DNA of 64,000 nt, taken from the IMG/VR virus record IMGVR_UViG_3300026078_000029, positions 1-64,000 of that record; one strand, given 5' to 3'. The translations under genes were made by a program, and so were the position numbers. The DNA is from a virus. The notes under the pieces are model-generated. The model was not told where the DNA came from. It searched no databases and saw only the letters and a program-made list of their open reading frames with translations. Positions 19,107-27,024 of the stretch are shown in pieces (the first letter of the stretch is position 1; the number at the start of each line of letters is the position of its first letter).

Positions 19107-19285
19107 CTTATTAAGATATAAAACTCTATATTATTTTCTTTTTGACTTTTAAATATACCTTCAGTAATAGCCATTTCACATAGCGTTCGTGCTTTTATTC
19201 TTGATATTTGGAATGATTGGCAAATATCATCAACTGTTATGCGTTCTGGATTTAACAATTTTATCCTATCAAGTATGATTTCCAT
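19103..19285 (-). CDS. Small winged-helix / HTH-like protein
   Basis: A 60-residue protein. The segment ITVDDICQSFQISRIKARTL looks like a helix-turn-helix, followed by a short wing. It is coupled to the Mom-like gene by ATGA and lies just after a terminator, so it may be transcribed with that gene and regulate it. Mom expression is tightly controlled in Mu, which makes this plausible but unproven. Confidence 0.65.
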   Translation of the reverse strand: MEIILDRIKLLNPERITVDDICQSFQISRIKARTLCEMAITEGIFKSQKENNIEFYILIR

Positions 19286-19299
19286 ATCATTTAAGTTTT

Positions 19300-19326
19300 A
19301 AAAAAAACCGGATGATTAGTCCGGTT
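19300..19326 (-). terminator. Minus-strand intrinsic terminator
   Basis: Perfect stem AACCGGA/TCCGGTT with a 7-nt loop. On the minus strand it is followed by a run of T (A-tract at 19300-19307 on the plus strand). It separates the 19350 gene from the HTH/Mom-like pair. Confidence 0.85.
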
Positions 19327-19349
19327 CTGAAAAAGTCGGTGCGGGGGAG

Positions 19350-19838
19350 TTACACAGCCGAAACTGGTGTAGTCGGCAAACTAACCAACTTAATTTCCTT
19401 ATTTCTAAAGAACTCATTATAGACAAATTCTATCACGGTACTTATTATTCCAAATGGTGTAGCAGAGCCTGTTAGAACGTCTGCAACAACCTGCGCGCCT
19501 GTAGATAACACTCTATCCCATTCGCTGTCTTGTAGGCTCTTTAAATGCTCTTGTATGACAACTATCAAATCTTCCAACGTCGCCGGAACGGTTAACTTCC
19601 AGTAATTAGCTAAAACGGATAGCGACGAATACAGCAGATCGGCATTGATTGGCAAATTGGCCTGTAATGTAGCGATGGTCAGCTTCGGATCTTGCCCGAT
19701 AAATTGTTGTAAGATGTTGATAATACCTGAACCGTTTTTAATCTGTTCCTGGATTTGTGAAGGGATGTGATTCCATGCCCGGCGGGTGGCTGAAAAGATG
19801 CTCGTGAATAGTTCGCCTAAAAAAGAGAAGATGCTCAT
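19350..19838 (-). CDS. Helical hypothetical protein (162 aa)
   Basis: The N-terminal segment MSIFSFLGELFTSIFSATRRAW is amphipathic or membrane-seeking. The rest is helical with LEDLIVVIQEHL and VVADVLTGSA helices. No signal peptide site is visible. It has its own terminator. It could be membrane-associated; not recognised. Confidence 0.7.
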   Translation of the reverse strand: MSIFSFLGELFTSIFSATRRAWNHIPSQIQEQIKNGSGIINILQQFIGQDPKLTIATLQANLPINADLLYSSLSVLANYWKLTVPATLEDLIVVIQEHLKSLQDSEWDRVLSTGAQVVADVLTGSATPFGIISTVIEFVYNEFFRNKEIKLVSLPTTPVSAV

Positions 19839-19867
19839 TTGATTTGAATTTAATTGTTTATGTAAAG

Positions 19868-20101
19868 TTATGATTTGTTTACTGCATTATAGGCATCCAT
19901 ATCCACAATTACAAGCACTGGGCGATACCTTTTGTTATCGTTTATGATATTCATTGCGACTTCAGCAGGCACTCCCATTTTCACATATCCATTACGGCCT
20001 TTTACATCGCAACTTACCATTTCAAAGCAGCATCCTGCTTTTGCTGTTTTATCCTTATCATCTTGCTGATTAAGGATGTCGAGTGTTTCAAATAGTCTCA
20101 T
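19868..20101 (-). CDS. Small hypothetical protein
   Basis: A 77-residue mixed alpha/beta protein with a CC pair and a GYVKMGVPAEVAMNII segment. It follows the 20109 gene closely. Function unknown. Confidence 0.6.
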   Translation of the reverse strand: MRLFETLDILNQQDDKDKTAKAGCCFEMVSCDVKGRNGYVKMGVPAEVAMNIINDNKRYRPVLVIVDMDAYNAVNKS

Positions 20102-20108
20102 ATATTTT

Positions 20109-20399
20109 TTAATTTGTTGGTTTCTTAGGTTGCTCCTTAACCGGATGAAATTTCATGTACTGACTGCGAAGCACAGAGTCTATGTGCAATACAGCCGCAT
20201 GATAAGCATTGTAATCCTTCGTGCTAATCTTGTCGGAATTACCCGCTGCGACTTCGCCAAAGTAGAGTAATTGGCTAATCTGGCTGACCTGGCTCTCTGT
20301 GAGCTTGTAGTACATAATCGGAGTGTCCTTTTTAGTTGTTTGCGCAAATCCGGCTAATGCTGCAAAAGCCAGAGCGAGTGTTATGGTGGTTCGTTTCAT
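20109..20399 (-). CDS. Small secreted/periplasmic protein
   Basis: A 96-residue protein with a signal peptide ending LAGFAQT (Ala-Gln cleavage, as in host exported proteins). The mature part is helical with a central YNAYHAAVLHIDSVLRSQYM helix, then a Lys/Pro-rich tail. It starts at the stop of the upstream gene (one-base overlap). Another phage protein apparently sent to the periplasm; role unknown. Confidence 0.7.
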   Translation of the reverse strand: MKRTTITLALAFAALAGFAQTTKKDTPIMYYKLTESQVSQISQLLYFGEVAAGNSDKISTKDYNAYHAAVLHIDSVLRSQYMKFHPVKEQPKKPTN

Positions 20400-20608
20400 T
20401 ATAAATTTAATAAATCTTTTGCTTCTTGTAATATTTCGTCTTGACCTATAGCATCGTCAATGCTATCATGAACAACTTTAGCCAAACTACCAATATTTAT
20501 CTTACCCTCTACAATGTGGTTTCTCTTGTATTTATCCTCTGCAACGATATACCATTGGTCGGAATGGAGTAGATAGAGGAATATTTTAAAGGCTTTGGAT
20601 AGTTTCAT
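20399..20608 (-). CDS. Small hypothetical protein
   Basis: A 69-residue protein (FKIFLYLLHSDQWYIVAEDKYKRN at the start, helical end). It is coupled to the downstream secreted protein. No recognised motif. Confidence 0.6.
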   Translation of the reverse strand: MKLSKAFKIFLYLLHSDQWYIVAEDKYKRNHIVEGKINIGSLAKVVHDSIDDAIGQDEILQEAKDLLNL

Positions 20609-20619
20609 CTTTCTACTTT

Positions 20620-21087
20620 TTAATGCTTGCTATCAGTTTCTCTTGGCTGAAACGGAGACTTAATACCTTCAATATCTATTCCTGCCTCTTTTAGTTTATC
20701 CTGTAAATGACTGCGCCAATAATATCGTGGCCTGCCTTCTACGGGTGGTTCGGGGAAGTCATAATATCCTAATAGCCATTTAAATATTTCGTCACGTGAT
20801 TCTAGCGCCTTAGTCAACCTTTCTATGGTGGTGGATTGGGTGGCTGTATATTCATCCATAAGCTTAGCGACATTGTCTCTTGAGAACATATTGTTAAATG
20901 GCAGTTTTGTAGGATATTTTGATTCTATAAATTCCTCTGCCGTACCTGTTACTAATGGGGACTCGCGGTCAAGGTTGTAGGATTGCTGCATAGCATTGAG
21001 GACCGATGTGGTAATCAGATATCCACACCCCATTTTGTTCAATATCTGTTCAAACTTGGGAATTATTTCGCTTTGTTTCTTTTCCAT
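20620..21087 (-). CDS. Hypothetical protein with clear Shine-Dalgarno
   Basis: A 155-residue protein starting at 21087 (MEKKQSEII). The frame extends upstream, but a GGGAGGGA tract six bases before this ATG and the end of the preceding gene favour this start. It is unusual in having a strong Shine-Dalgarno, while most genes here lack one. Helical; contains PPVEGRPRYYWRSHL. Function unknown. Confidence 0.7.
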   Translation of the reverse strand: MEKKQSEIIPKFEQILNKMGCGYLITTSVLNAMQQSYNLDRESPLVTGTAEEFIESKYPTKLPFNNMFSRDNVAKLMDEYTATQSTTIERLTKALESRDEIFKWLLGYYDFPEPPVEGRPRYYWRSHLQDKLKEAGIDIEGIKSPFQPRETDSKH

Positions 21088-21091
21088 GTTG

Positions 21092-21316
21092 TTATCCCTC
21101 CCAAGGTTGTAGATTATCAAATTCGATTGGATTCATTTTACCTATTATTACTTTTTCAACATCTCTTAACGAGAATGCACCTGATTTTATTAATCCACGC
21201 CAACCTCCTTCTTGTTCCCATTGCTCCAATGAGAATATATAATCGGGTAAGTCGTAAAACTTTACCACTTTGACGTTTACGGGTTCGTATACTCCTTTGT
21301 AATTATAGTCGCTCAT
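21092..21316 (-). CDS. Small hypothetical protein
   Basis: A 74-residue protein (FSLEQWEQEGGWRGLIKSGAFSLRDVEKV). Aromatic-rich, no membrane segment. Its 3' end supplies the Shine-Dalgarno of the next gene. Not recognised. Confidence 0.6.
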   Translation of the reverse strand: MSDYNYKGVYEPVNVKVVKFYDLPDYIFSLEQWEQEGGWRGLIKSGAFSLRDVEKVIIGKMNPIEFDNLQPWEG

Positions 21317-21334
21317 ATCATTTTCCTTTAAGTG

Positions 21335-21775
21335 TTACTTTTTATTCCCCAATTCAAAACATCTTAACATTACATCATTAAGGTCGTAGTCTCCTTTTTC
21401 AAATCGGTTCTTTATCTTTTCAAATTCTGTTAGTGGCAACTTCCCTTCCCCCTCTTTCTGCTCGACAATTGGAACCCATATTTGGCGAAAGGCATCAGGC
21501 ATATCATTTACCAATTCTTCTGCATAATAAGCATTAGCATCTTTCCACCTAATTTCTTTATCAATTCCTGCTTGCACCAAATCTTTATTTACTCTTATTT
21601 GCCACCTCAATTCTGCTAAAATAGTTTTTCCTGGTTCGGTGTTGACGATGGCCGGGCAGGGGAACCACGGCTGTTTAGCATAAAATGAATCGGACGCGGC
21701 TTTATTCGAAAAAGCGTAATCTTTGGCTTCTGTACCCATGTAGTCTTTTACAATAATTTGGGTGGGTTGGTTCAT
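21335..21775 (-). CDS. Hypothetical protein (146 aa)
   Basis: A charged, globular protein with short beta and helical segments. It is coupled to the upstream 21772 gene by an ATGA overlap. No motif recognised. Confidence 0.65.
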   Translation of the reverse strand: MNQPTQIIVKDYMGTEAKDYAFSNKAASDSFYAKQPWFPCPAIVNTEPGKTILAELRWQIRVNKDLVQAGIDKEIRWKDANAYYAEELVNDMPDAFRQIWVPIVEQKEGEGKLPLTEFEKIKNRFEKGDYDLNDVMLRCFELGNKK

Positions 21776-22116
21776 GGCTTAATTAGTTTAAGTTTATCAA
21801 TATCATCTTCATAAAAGTTCAATGAGAATTTAGCACCAATTTTAATGCGTCTAATCTCCCCATCAGGGTTAAACTCTACATTCCTTATCTTGCCATTGCG
21901 CCAAATAGGATAGTTATCCCTAATCTCTTTTGGTATGTCATGTTTATTAATCTTTGGCTTTCCTGAGCTGTGACACATTAAATCTACTTGACATATGTTT
22001 TGATATTCCTGAGTCCCCTTAAACTCTTCCAACGCCTTTTTATGGTCGTAAGTCAAGTATTGAAATTTACCGCCATTTAATGCGTGGTCGAGGATTGTTT
22101 TAAGATTTGTCTCCAT
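21772..22116 (-). CDS. Hypothetical protein (114 aa)
   Basis: A Lys/Ile-rich protein with a helix-rich N-terminus (LKTILDHALNGGKFQYLTYDHKK) and a basic beta-rich C-terminus. Overlaps the next gene by four bases. Not recognised. Confidence 0.65.
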   Translation of the reverse strand: METNLKTILDHALNGGKFQYLTYDHKKALEEFKGTQEYQNICQVDLMCHSSGKPKINKHDIPKEIRDNYPIWRNGKIRNVEFNPDGEIRRIKIGAKFSLNFYEDDIDKLKLIKP

Positions 22117-22122
22117 ATCCTT

Positions 22123-22362
22123 TTACTCACTTGCTTTTGGGGTTAATAATGATTTGTAGTAGGAAACGCCCCGATTTAATGGTTTCGGGAATGCTTCTAT
22201 ATTCTTTAGCATTTCGGCGGTAGCATCTTCCACCCGTTGCCAACTTTTGCCTTTTGGCTCGAATACGGGCAATCCGTAAACTACACAATAAGCCATTACC
22301 TTATCGTAATCTTCTACGGCTGTGACTTTCATAACCGCATGGTGCATTGATACTATACTCAT
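22123..22362 (-). CDS. Small hypothetical protein
   Basis: A 79-residue protein in the same operon, six bases before the 21772 gene. It contains VEDYDKVMAYCVVYGLPVFE and a Trp-x-Arg-Val segment. Not recognised. Confidence 0.6.
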   Translation of the reverse strand: MSIVSMHHAVMKVTAVEDYDKVMAYCVVYGLPVFEPKGKSWQRVEDATAEMLKNIEAFPKPLNRGVSYYKSLLTPKASE

Positions 22363-22406
22363 AATTCTTTCTCCATTTTAATCCACCCGAAAACAAGGGC
22401 GGCTGA

Positions 22407-22598
22407 TTAATTATACCAGTTATGATGGCAGCGTAAACAATACGCCTGACCGCCTCCAATGCCCATATTACTAATCAATGTTGGAATAGTACAGGAACAC
22501 CATGTATTGCCCGAATCATCCGTGTGTGGCTTCCTGTAGCCAAATAACGGGGACTTGCTATACTCCTGCTTTTCGGTCTGCTCTTTTGGTATGTTCAT
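22407..22598 (-). CDS. Small zinc-ribbon-like protein
   Basis: A 63-residue protein with Cys-x-Cys in the middle and Cys-x-x-Cys-His near the C-terminus (YCLRCHHNWYN), a plausible single zinc site. Possibly nucleic-acid or protein binding; no family assigned. Confidence 0.6.
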   Translation of the reverse strand: MNIPKEQTEKQEYSKSPLFGYRKPHTDDSGNTWCSCTIPTLISNMGIGGGQAYCLRCHHNWYN

Positions 22599-22607
22599 TG
22601 GGTGGGG

Positions 22608-22760
22608 TTATTTAATTTTATTATATACTAATTCTGCCATTTTTTGAACGGCTTCAAATGTTTCTTTATCTGAATTTGGATTCATATTTACATGAATGGT
22701 CCCCACCTTTGTGGACAGATAAAAGTGATTTTTAAGATTATTTCGCTTGGCCTTTTTCAT
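22608..22760 (-). CDS. Small basic hypothetical protein (50 aa)
   Basis: A 50-residue ORF starting at 22760. Basic N-terminus, a short beta hairpin (FYLSTKVGTIHVNMN) and a C-terminal helix. Spacing to neighbours fits the operon. Not recognised. Confidence 0.5.
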   Translation of the reverse strand: MKKAKRNNLKNHFYLSTKVGTIHVNMNPNSDKETFEAVQKMAELVYNKIK

Positions 22761-22804
22761 TTTTCTCCCCCTTTTAATTATTGTTACCTATTGATAGGAT
22801 GTGG

Positions 22805-23071
22805 TTAAACATTAGAATACCCTTTATAAAAATAACTTGAGTTGACAGCATGTGTTGAATTGTCGGTTTCATACAATGGCACCCACGGGCAATCGTATGT
22901 ATCCATTTCAGAAGATGTTGCAGCATTGTTTCCAACTCTCAATACAGGTATACCACAAACCTTACTTTCATCATAGTACCTGCTTTCGTGGCAATCAACA
23001 AATAAAAAGTATTGTGGCGGATAAGCCATGTTTCTCAAGCCTGCTGCAACTTTTTCAATTTCAGTTTTCAT
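22805..23071 (-). CDS. Hypothetical protein (88 aa)
   Basis: The sequence PPQYFLFVDCHESRYYDESKVCGIPVL and two Tyr/Asp-rich segments suggest a compact alpha/beta domain. Not recognised. Confidence 0.6.
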   Translation of the reverse strand: MKTEIEKVAAGLRNMAYPPQYFLFVDCHESRYYDESKVCGIPVLRVGNNAATSSEMDTYDCPWVPLYETDNSTHAVNSSYFYKGYSNV

Positions 23072-23108
23072 ACTCTTTGGTGTTTTACTGTTTTATATTG
23101 ATTAGGGG

Positions 23109-23465
23109 TTAACGATCTAATGTGTTTGATGCTGAACCATCTTTGCCAATTGATATGTGATGTTTTTCCCAATTAGGATGACGTGACGATACATTATTTA
23201 CAAATCCTTGTCGCCACTCTTCGGCTTCTTTTCTGGCTTCTGCCAATTGTTTTTTAAGTTGTGAAACCTCAAAACTATCACCACGAGTATCAACATATCC
23301 AAATGCCATAGATTGCGTTTCGATAGCTCCGATAATGCCATCAGCTATTTCATTTTGCTTTTCGCGTGGTATTGAGTTCCAAATATCAGCAAGTCCAGCC
23401 TCGTCAAATATGCACGATAGTGATTCGGCGTAATAATCTATTTTGTATTGTTCTTGTTTCATCAT
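23109..23465 (-). CDS. Helical hypothetical protein (118 aa)
   Basis: The central VSQLKKQLAEARKEAEEWRQGF is a clear coiled-coil helix; the C-terminus has HPNWEKHH. Start at 23465, an in-frame Met follows. Not recognised. Confidence 0.65.
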   Translation of the reverse strand: MMKQEQYKIDYYAESLSCIFDEAGLADIWNSIPREKQNEIADGIIGAIETQSMAFGYVDTRGDSFEVSQLKKQLAEARKEAEEWRQGFVNNVSSRHPNWEKHHISIGKDGSASNTLDR

Positions 23466-23501
23466 CTTAAGTTTAGTTTCTATTAATACCCCGGCTGTAT
23501 T

Positions 23502-23669
23502 TCAGCAAGAGGGCTGTTTGGTTATAAAATTGTAAATATTATACATGCCAAGTGCAGCGATCAGCGTGTAAGCACCCATACCTAACCAATCCGATTTAAC
23601 TAAATCTATACCACATATAATGCCTGATAAAAAGCAGAGTAATGCCTGCAGGATTATTCTTGTTCTCAT
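23502..23669 (-). CDS. Small two-helix membrane protein (55 aa)
   Basis: A 55-residue protein with two hydrophobic helices (residues of about 4-22 and 31-48). It overlaps the upstream lipoprotein gene by four bases (ATGA), so the two may act together at the envelope, for example in exclusion or lysis. Function inferred from topology only. Confidence 0.6.
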   Translation of the reverse strand: MRTRIILQALLCFLSGIICGIDLVKSDWLGMGAYTLIAALGMYNIYNFITKQPSC

Positions 23670-23926
23670 CTAGTGCTATCCTTTCTGATTTCAGAATGGT
23701 CGGCTATAAATGAAGCGGTGTCAATCCTAGTAGTGTCAAATCTCACATAATTGGCGGCAGTCACAATTACGCAGGTGTCAATCGATATTGTTCCCATACT
23801 GGCAATAGTGACACTGTCCTGTGCCTGTGTGCTACTCTCTGCCTTGCGTTGCCTCTCACACCCAATCGCCAAAATTATCAAAATGGCGAGGAGGCAGGCG
23901 GTTTCGGTGGGGGAAAGTTTTTTCAT
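23666..23926 (-). CDS. Putative lipoprotein (86 aa)
   Basis: N-terminal hydrophobic segment ending ILAIGC-ERQ, a plausible lipobox (A-I-G-C), so Cys23 could be acylated. The mature part is short, acidic and Thr/Asp-rich. It is coupled to a membrane protein downstream and to the 23923 gene upstream by four-base overlaps. Could be an outer-membrane spanin partner or an exclusion protein; not proven. Confidence 0.65.
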   Translation of the reverse strand: MKKLSPTETACLLAILIILAIGCERQRKAESSTQAQDSVTIASMGTISIDTCVIVTAANYVRFDTTRIDTASFIADHSEIRKDSTR

Positions 23927-24123
23927 GATATACGGGTTACTTTATAAACACCATTTTCAGTTTCAGCCACAATTACTATCGGGGCGAAGTTCTTATTATG
24001 ATAACGCCAAGCCGTGAGCATGGAATTATACTTTGATTTCTTCACGTTAAAACTATCACCGACTTGCATAGTCTTAAATGGATAGGTTTGCTTACGCTCT
24101 TTTAATATTGAGTTGTTTGCCAT
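23923..24123 (-). CDS. Small hypothetical protein (66 aa)
   Basis: A 66-residue basic protein. The pattern VGDSFNVKKSKYNSMLTAWRYHN, then ETENGVYKVTRI, is frequent in small phage proteins of unknown function. Overlaps the lipoprotein gene by four bases. Confidence 0.65.
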   Translation of the reverse strand: MANNSILKERKQTYPFKTMQVGDSFNVKKSKYNSMLTAWRYHNKNFAPIVIVAETENGVYKVTRIS

Positions 24124-24160
24124 TATATTAAATTCAGTTTTTTTTGCCGACTTAAGATAG

Positions 24161-24436
24161 TTACATATTTATCCTAACCCGTTCATATCTTTTTATCATT
24201 TCTTTAGCATCATTCCATCTGCCTTGTTTGCAGTATTTTAATGCCGAATCATTTATATGAGCCAGCGTTGACATTTTTCGGAATGGATATAATAATGCTT
24301 TTAAAAAATTCATTTCTAATATTTTATTGTCCCCATATCTCTTGCTTTCGCATTGTAGGCGTGACATGGACGCCTCGTTATTTATATGGTGCCAGCGGAG
24401 GCCACCTTTAGGGTGGCTTTCCTTCATGTTACTCAT
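24161..24436 (-). CDS. Hypothetical protein, start uncertain
   Basis: The frame from 24436 encodes 91 residues, but the first 40 look poorly coding and overlap a GCCACC/GGTGGC hairpin. An internal Met (MNFLKALLYPFRK, about 24313) gives a more protein-like 50-residue product with an amphipathic helix and Lys/Arg-rich end. It is the first gene of the minus-strand accessory operon. Confidence 0.45.
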   Translation of the reverse strand: MSNMKESHPKGGLRWHHINNEASMSRLQCESKRYGDNKILEMNFLKALLYPFRKMSTLAHINDSALKYCKQGRWNDAKEMIKRYERVRINM

Positions 24437-24662
24437 ACAGGTTTGTTTCGAACCGCCCCTATACTTTCTTAAGACGTGCTATATTGACACTATCCCCGCC
24501 ATGTATTTGTCTTTCGACTTTGTAAAGGTAAAAACTATTTCCCATATACGCAACAAAAATATTTAAAAATATTTTAAAATAAATTTCCTAATATCAAAAC
24601 TTATACCCAACTTTGTTCCCACACCCCGAAAGATTGGAGGGGGAAAGGAGAGTAAAACAAGC
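24437..24662. other. Divergent intergenic region
   Basis: 226 bases between divergent operons. It holds a very AT-rich stretch (24550-24590), a minus-strand -7-like box, and, close to the plus-strand start, a GGGGGAAAGGAG tract that ends about 12 bases before the ATG at 24663. No gene seen. Confidence 0.6.
24554..24561 (-). promoter_or_regulatory. Putative minus-strand -7 element TATTTTTG
   Basis: On the minus strand this reads TATTTTTG, a full match to TAnnTTTG, about 118 bases upstream of the first minus-strand start. No TTTG at the ideal -33 distance. Confidence 0.45.
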
Positions 24663-24956
24663 ATGAACTTAGCAACCTATACACAAGAATATACTCAACA
24701 ATTTTTTGAGTTTAAAGATTGGGAACAAGCTTTCAGAGTATACTATGAAGATTATAAATTGCATGGTGATAATATTCAATTTGTAGTTAGCTTTAATCCG
24801 TATGATAGTGGTTATTGGATTGAAAAAGCAGGGACTGAATTAGGTGGTTCAGCAAGGATTTATAATCATAAAAAAATTATCGCTTTAAAGTCGCGTATTA
24901 AAAAGGAAATAGCATTGGCTAAAATTGAGGGGCGTTCACCAAGATTTATATCATAA
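24663..24956 (+). CDS. Hypothetical early protein (97 aa)
   Basis: First gene of the plus-strand early/replication region. Aromatic and acidic N-terminus (TQEYTQQFFEFKDWEQAF), beta hairpin in the middle, Lys/Arg-rich helix at the end. No recognised domain. Preceded by a purine-rich Shine-Dalgarno-like tract. Confidence 0.65.
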   Translation: MNLATYTQEYTQQFFEFKDWEQAFRVYYEDYKLHGDNIQFVVSFNPYDSGYWIEKAGTELGGSARIYNHKKIIALKSRIKKEIALAKIEGRSPRFIS

Positions 24957-24976
24957 ACCAAATAACTCATTGACAT

Positions 24977-25210
24977 ATGGAAAAGCAAATAGAAGAAACA
25001 TTCGACGCAAAGCAGGCCCACGAAGTACACGCCAAATGGTGTAAAGACAACCAATGGCCTCACTTTGCACCCACTCAATTCTGCTACGATTGCAGGCAGG
25101 ATATTTATAAGCAAATCGATCACGGCACTTATAAAACAGGTATATCAGTCGAGCGTGCTAATGGCCCTATTACTGGTTGCCCTCATTGCCATCATTCTTA
25201 TTGCGATTAA
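24977..25210 (+). CDS. Zinc-binding conserved Bacteroidota protein
   Basis: A 77-residue protein with C-x-x-C (CYDCRQDIY) and the C-terminal signature ITGCPHCHHSYCD, a small zinc-ribbon-like family widespread in Bacteroidota and their mobile elements. Four Cys plus His can bind one or two zinc ions. Function unknown; family call by motif. Confidence 0.75.
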   Translation: MEKQIEETFDAKQAHEVHAKWCKDNQWPHFAPTQFCYDCRQDIYKQIDHGTYKTGISVERANGPITGCPHCHHSYCD

Positions 25211-25255
25211 ACCCTTTCACCCCCGGTTAGCAAGTGAGGGGAAAATAAAAGAGAT

Positions 25256-25600
25256 ATGAAAGAATTTGAAGGAACAAAAGGCCCGTGGTTGGTACATGAT
25301 ACCTACGAAGAGTATAATGATTATACGCCTGAAAATCCACAAATAATAGTTTGGGACGGCGACGAACAAGCCTCAAAATATATTTGTGATATGGGCGAAA
25401 TGGGTGATTTTAATTATGCAGAAGAATTGGCTAATGCCAAACTGATTGCTGCCGCACCAGAATTATTAGAGGCACTACAATTACTATTAAGCCACGCGCC
25501 AAGTATAGAAGACTTAGGGGGCAAAAAAACTGCCTTTAGTAATTCATTCGGCGAAGCTATTGGAAAAGCAGAATCCGCACTTAACAAAGCATTATCATGA
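25256..25600 (+). CDS. Ead/Ea22-like phage protein
   Basis: A 114-residue protein. The N-terminus GTKGPW and the segment NAKLIAAAPELLEALQLLL are hallmarks of a common early phage protein family. Function not established. The stop overlaps the next ATG by four bases. Confidence 0.75.
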   Translation: MKEFEGTKGPWLVHDTYEEYNDYTPENPQIIVWDGDEQASKYICDMGEMGDFNYAEELANAKLIAAAPELLEALQLLLSHAPSIEDLGGKKTAFSNSFGEAIGKAESALNKALS

Positions 25601-25791
25601 GCCTCCCCACCCTCCTCCAACAACTTGAATCCGGTTCAATATCGGCTGCGCAGGCAGAGCAGGAAATTAGGGATGAGATTGAACGGGTGCGGAACGAGTC
25701 GTTCCACTTGGTTTGGCGCAGTGCTTGCAGAGAGTTGAAAATGGCGTTTGAATTAGAAACTAAATCACATAAACATGAAAATAGAAATTAA
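25597..25791 (+). CDS. Small helical hypothetical protein
   Basis: A 64-residue, entirely helical, charged protein. Coupled to the upstream gene by ATGA and overlapping the next gene by 17 bases. Not recognised. Confidence 0.6.
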   Translation: MSLPTLLQQLESGSISAAQAEQEIRDEIERVRNESFHLVWRSACRELKMAFELETKSHKHENRN

Positions 25792-26047
25792 CTTAAACGG
25801 CAACAAATACTCAATCACGGTTGAGGGTAATTGCTTTACTGCCACTAAGTATGGCGAAAACCAAAAGTCAGGCGAAGAAACATCGCGGGATTTAGGATAC
25901 TTCAATAAGCTATCTAACGCTTGTTTACGGCTATGTAGGGAAGAGGTAGCGCAATCGGATGACGTTGTAGACCTGAAAGAGTTTGCCTCGCGTATAGAGG
26001 CTATAAATAAGCAATTACTGGAACAATTGGAAGGGGTACAGATATGA
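25775..26047 (+). CDS. Small hypothetical protein (90 aa)
   Basis: Beta-rich N-terminus (KIEINLNGNKYSITVEG), then a helical C-terminus. Stop overlaps the next micro-gene (ATGA). Not recognised. Confidence 0.6.
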   Translation: MKIEINLNGNKYSITVEGNCFTATKYGENQKSGEETSRDLGYFNKLSNACLRLCREEVAQSDDVVDLKEFASRIEAINKQLLEQLEGVQI

Positions 26048-26148
26048 GCAAACATCGATCAATCCAATCAACCGTACACCCGCCAAAAAGACTGCCGTTT
26101 AATAAATGGGCGCTCTACATAAAGGCGCAGATAATCAAGTCCAATTAA
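26044..26148 (+). CDS. Tiny basic peptide (34 aa)
   Basis: A 34-residue basic peptide (KHRSIQSTVHPPKRLPF) started by an ATGA overlap. No domain. It may be real because of the coupling; function unknown. Confidence 0.4.
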   Translation: MSKHRSIQSTVHPPKRLPFNKWALYIKAQIIKSN

Positions 26149-26214
26149 GTGGCTTTATAGCTTGATAAGATTTTAAAAAAGCAATTTCTATAACATAACA
26201 TAATACTTAACAAC

Positions 26215-27024
26215 ATGAAAAAAGAACAATTACAGGTTATGGGCGAACAGTCGGCCATAAGCCAATTCAGTCAAACAGACGTTGACATTATTAAAAATTC
26301 GGTTGCCAAAGGTACAACGGATGCAGAGTTAAAGTACTTCCTTGCCGTTGCCGCATCAACCGGGCTTAACCCATTTCAAAAAGAAATATGGTGTTACAAG
26401 TCAGGCAACGATATGCTGATCTTCGCCGGGCGCGATGGCTTCCTTTCCAACGCACAACGCAAATCTGATTTTCGCGGTATCCGGTCCGCGTACGTTTGTG
26501 AAAAGGACAAATTTAAAATGAATGTTGTATCCGGCCATATTGAACACGAGTTTTCACAGGCTGATCGCGGTAATATCGTTGGGGCTTATGCCATAGTGAA
26601 ACGTGACAATATGGATAGTTTTATTGCTTGGGCTTCATTTGCTGAATTTAACAAGGGTTACAACGCATGGAAATCAAATCCTGGCAGCATGATTAAAAAG
26701 GTTGCCGAAGCCCACGCGCTAAAGCAGGCTTACTCGCTATCGGGTATTGACTCCGAACACGATTATGACTTTCAGCGCAATACTTTTGCCTCTCCGTCAG
26801 AAGACACCGACTTCACAGAAATAATTCCTCCTGCACCATTAGAAGTGCCTGAAACGATCATTAACGCCATTGCTGATGCAAAGACATTGGATGAACTGAC
26901 GGCAATCTTTAATGACAATACCGCGCTACATGGCGAGGCTTTGTTTATAAAGGCGATGGGAGAACGTAAACAGCAAATTAAAAAGGCGGCCAAAAATGAA
27001 CAAGCAGCAAACGTTCAACCGTAA
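26215..27024 (+). CDS. Bet/RecT-family single-strand annealing recombinase
   Basis: A 269-residue recombinase. The segment STGLNPFQKEIWCYK, the DGF and SDFRGI elements and the WASFAEFN...AEAHALKQAY helices match the lambda Bet group of the RecT superfamily. These proteins anneal complementary single strands with the help of a 5'-3' exonuclease. The partner nuclease is encoded at 27191. The last 70 residues are a divergent tail. The 3' end overlaps the next gene by 29 bases. Confidence 0.9.
   Translation: MKKEQLQVMGEQSAISQFSQTDVDIIKNSVAKGTTDAELKYFLAVAASTGLNPFQKEIWCYKSGNDMLIFAGRDGFLSNAQRKSDFRGIRSAYVCEKDKFKMNVVSGHIEHEFSQADRGNIVGAYAIVKRDNMDSFIAWASFAEFNKGYNAWKSNPGSMIKKVAEAHALKQAYSLSGIDSEHDYDFQRNTFASPSEDTDFTEIIPPAPLEVPETIINAIADAKTLDELTAIFNDNTALHGEALFIKAMGERKQQIKKAAKNEQAANVQP

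Noticed and set aside
24361-24436. GCCACC/GGTGGC hairpin as terminator or tRNA remnant
   Set aside because: No T-tract of note and no tRNA arms; probably a chance or mRNA hairpin near the gene start.
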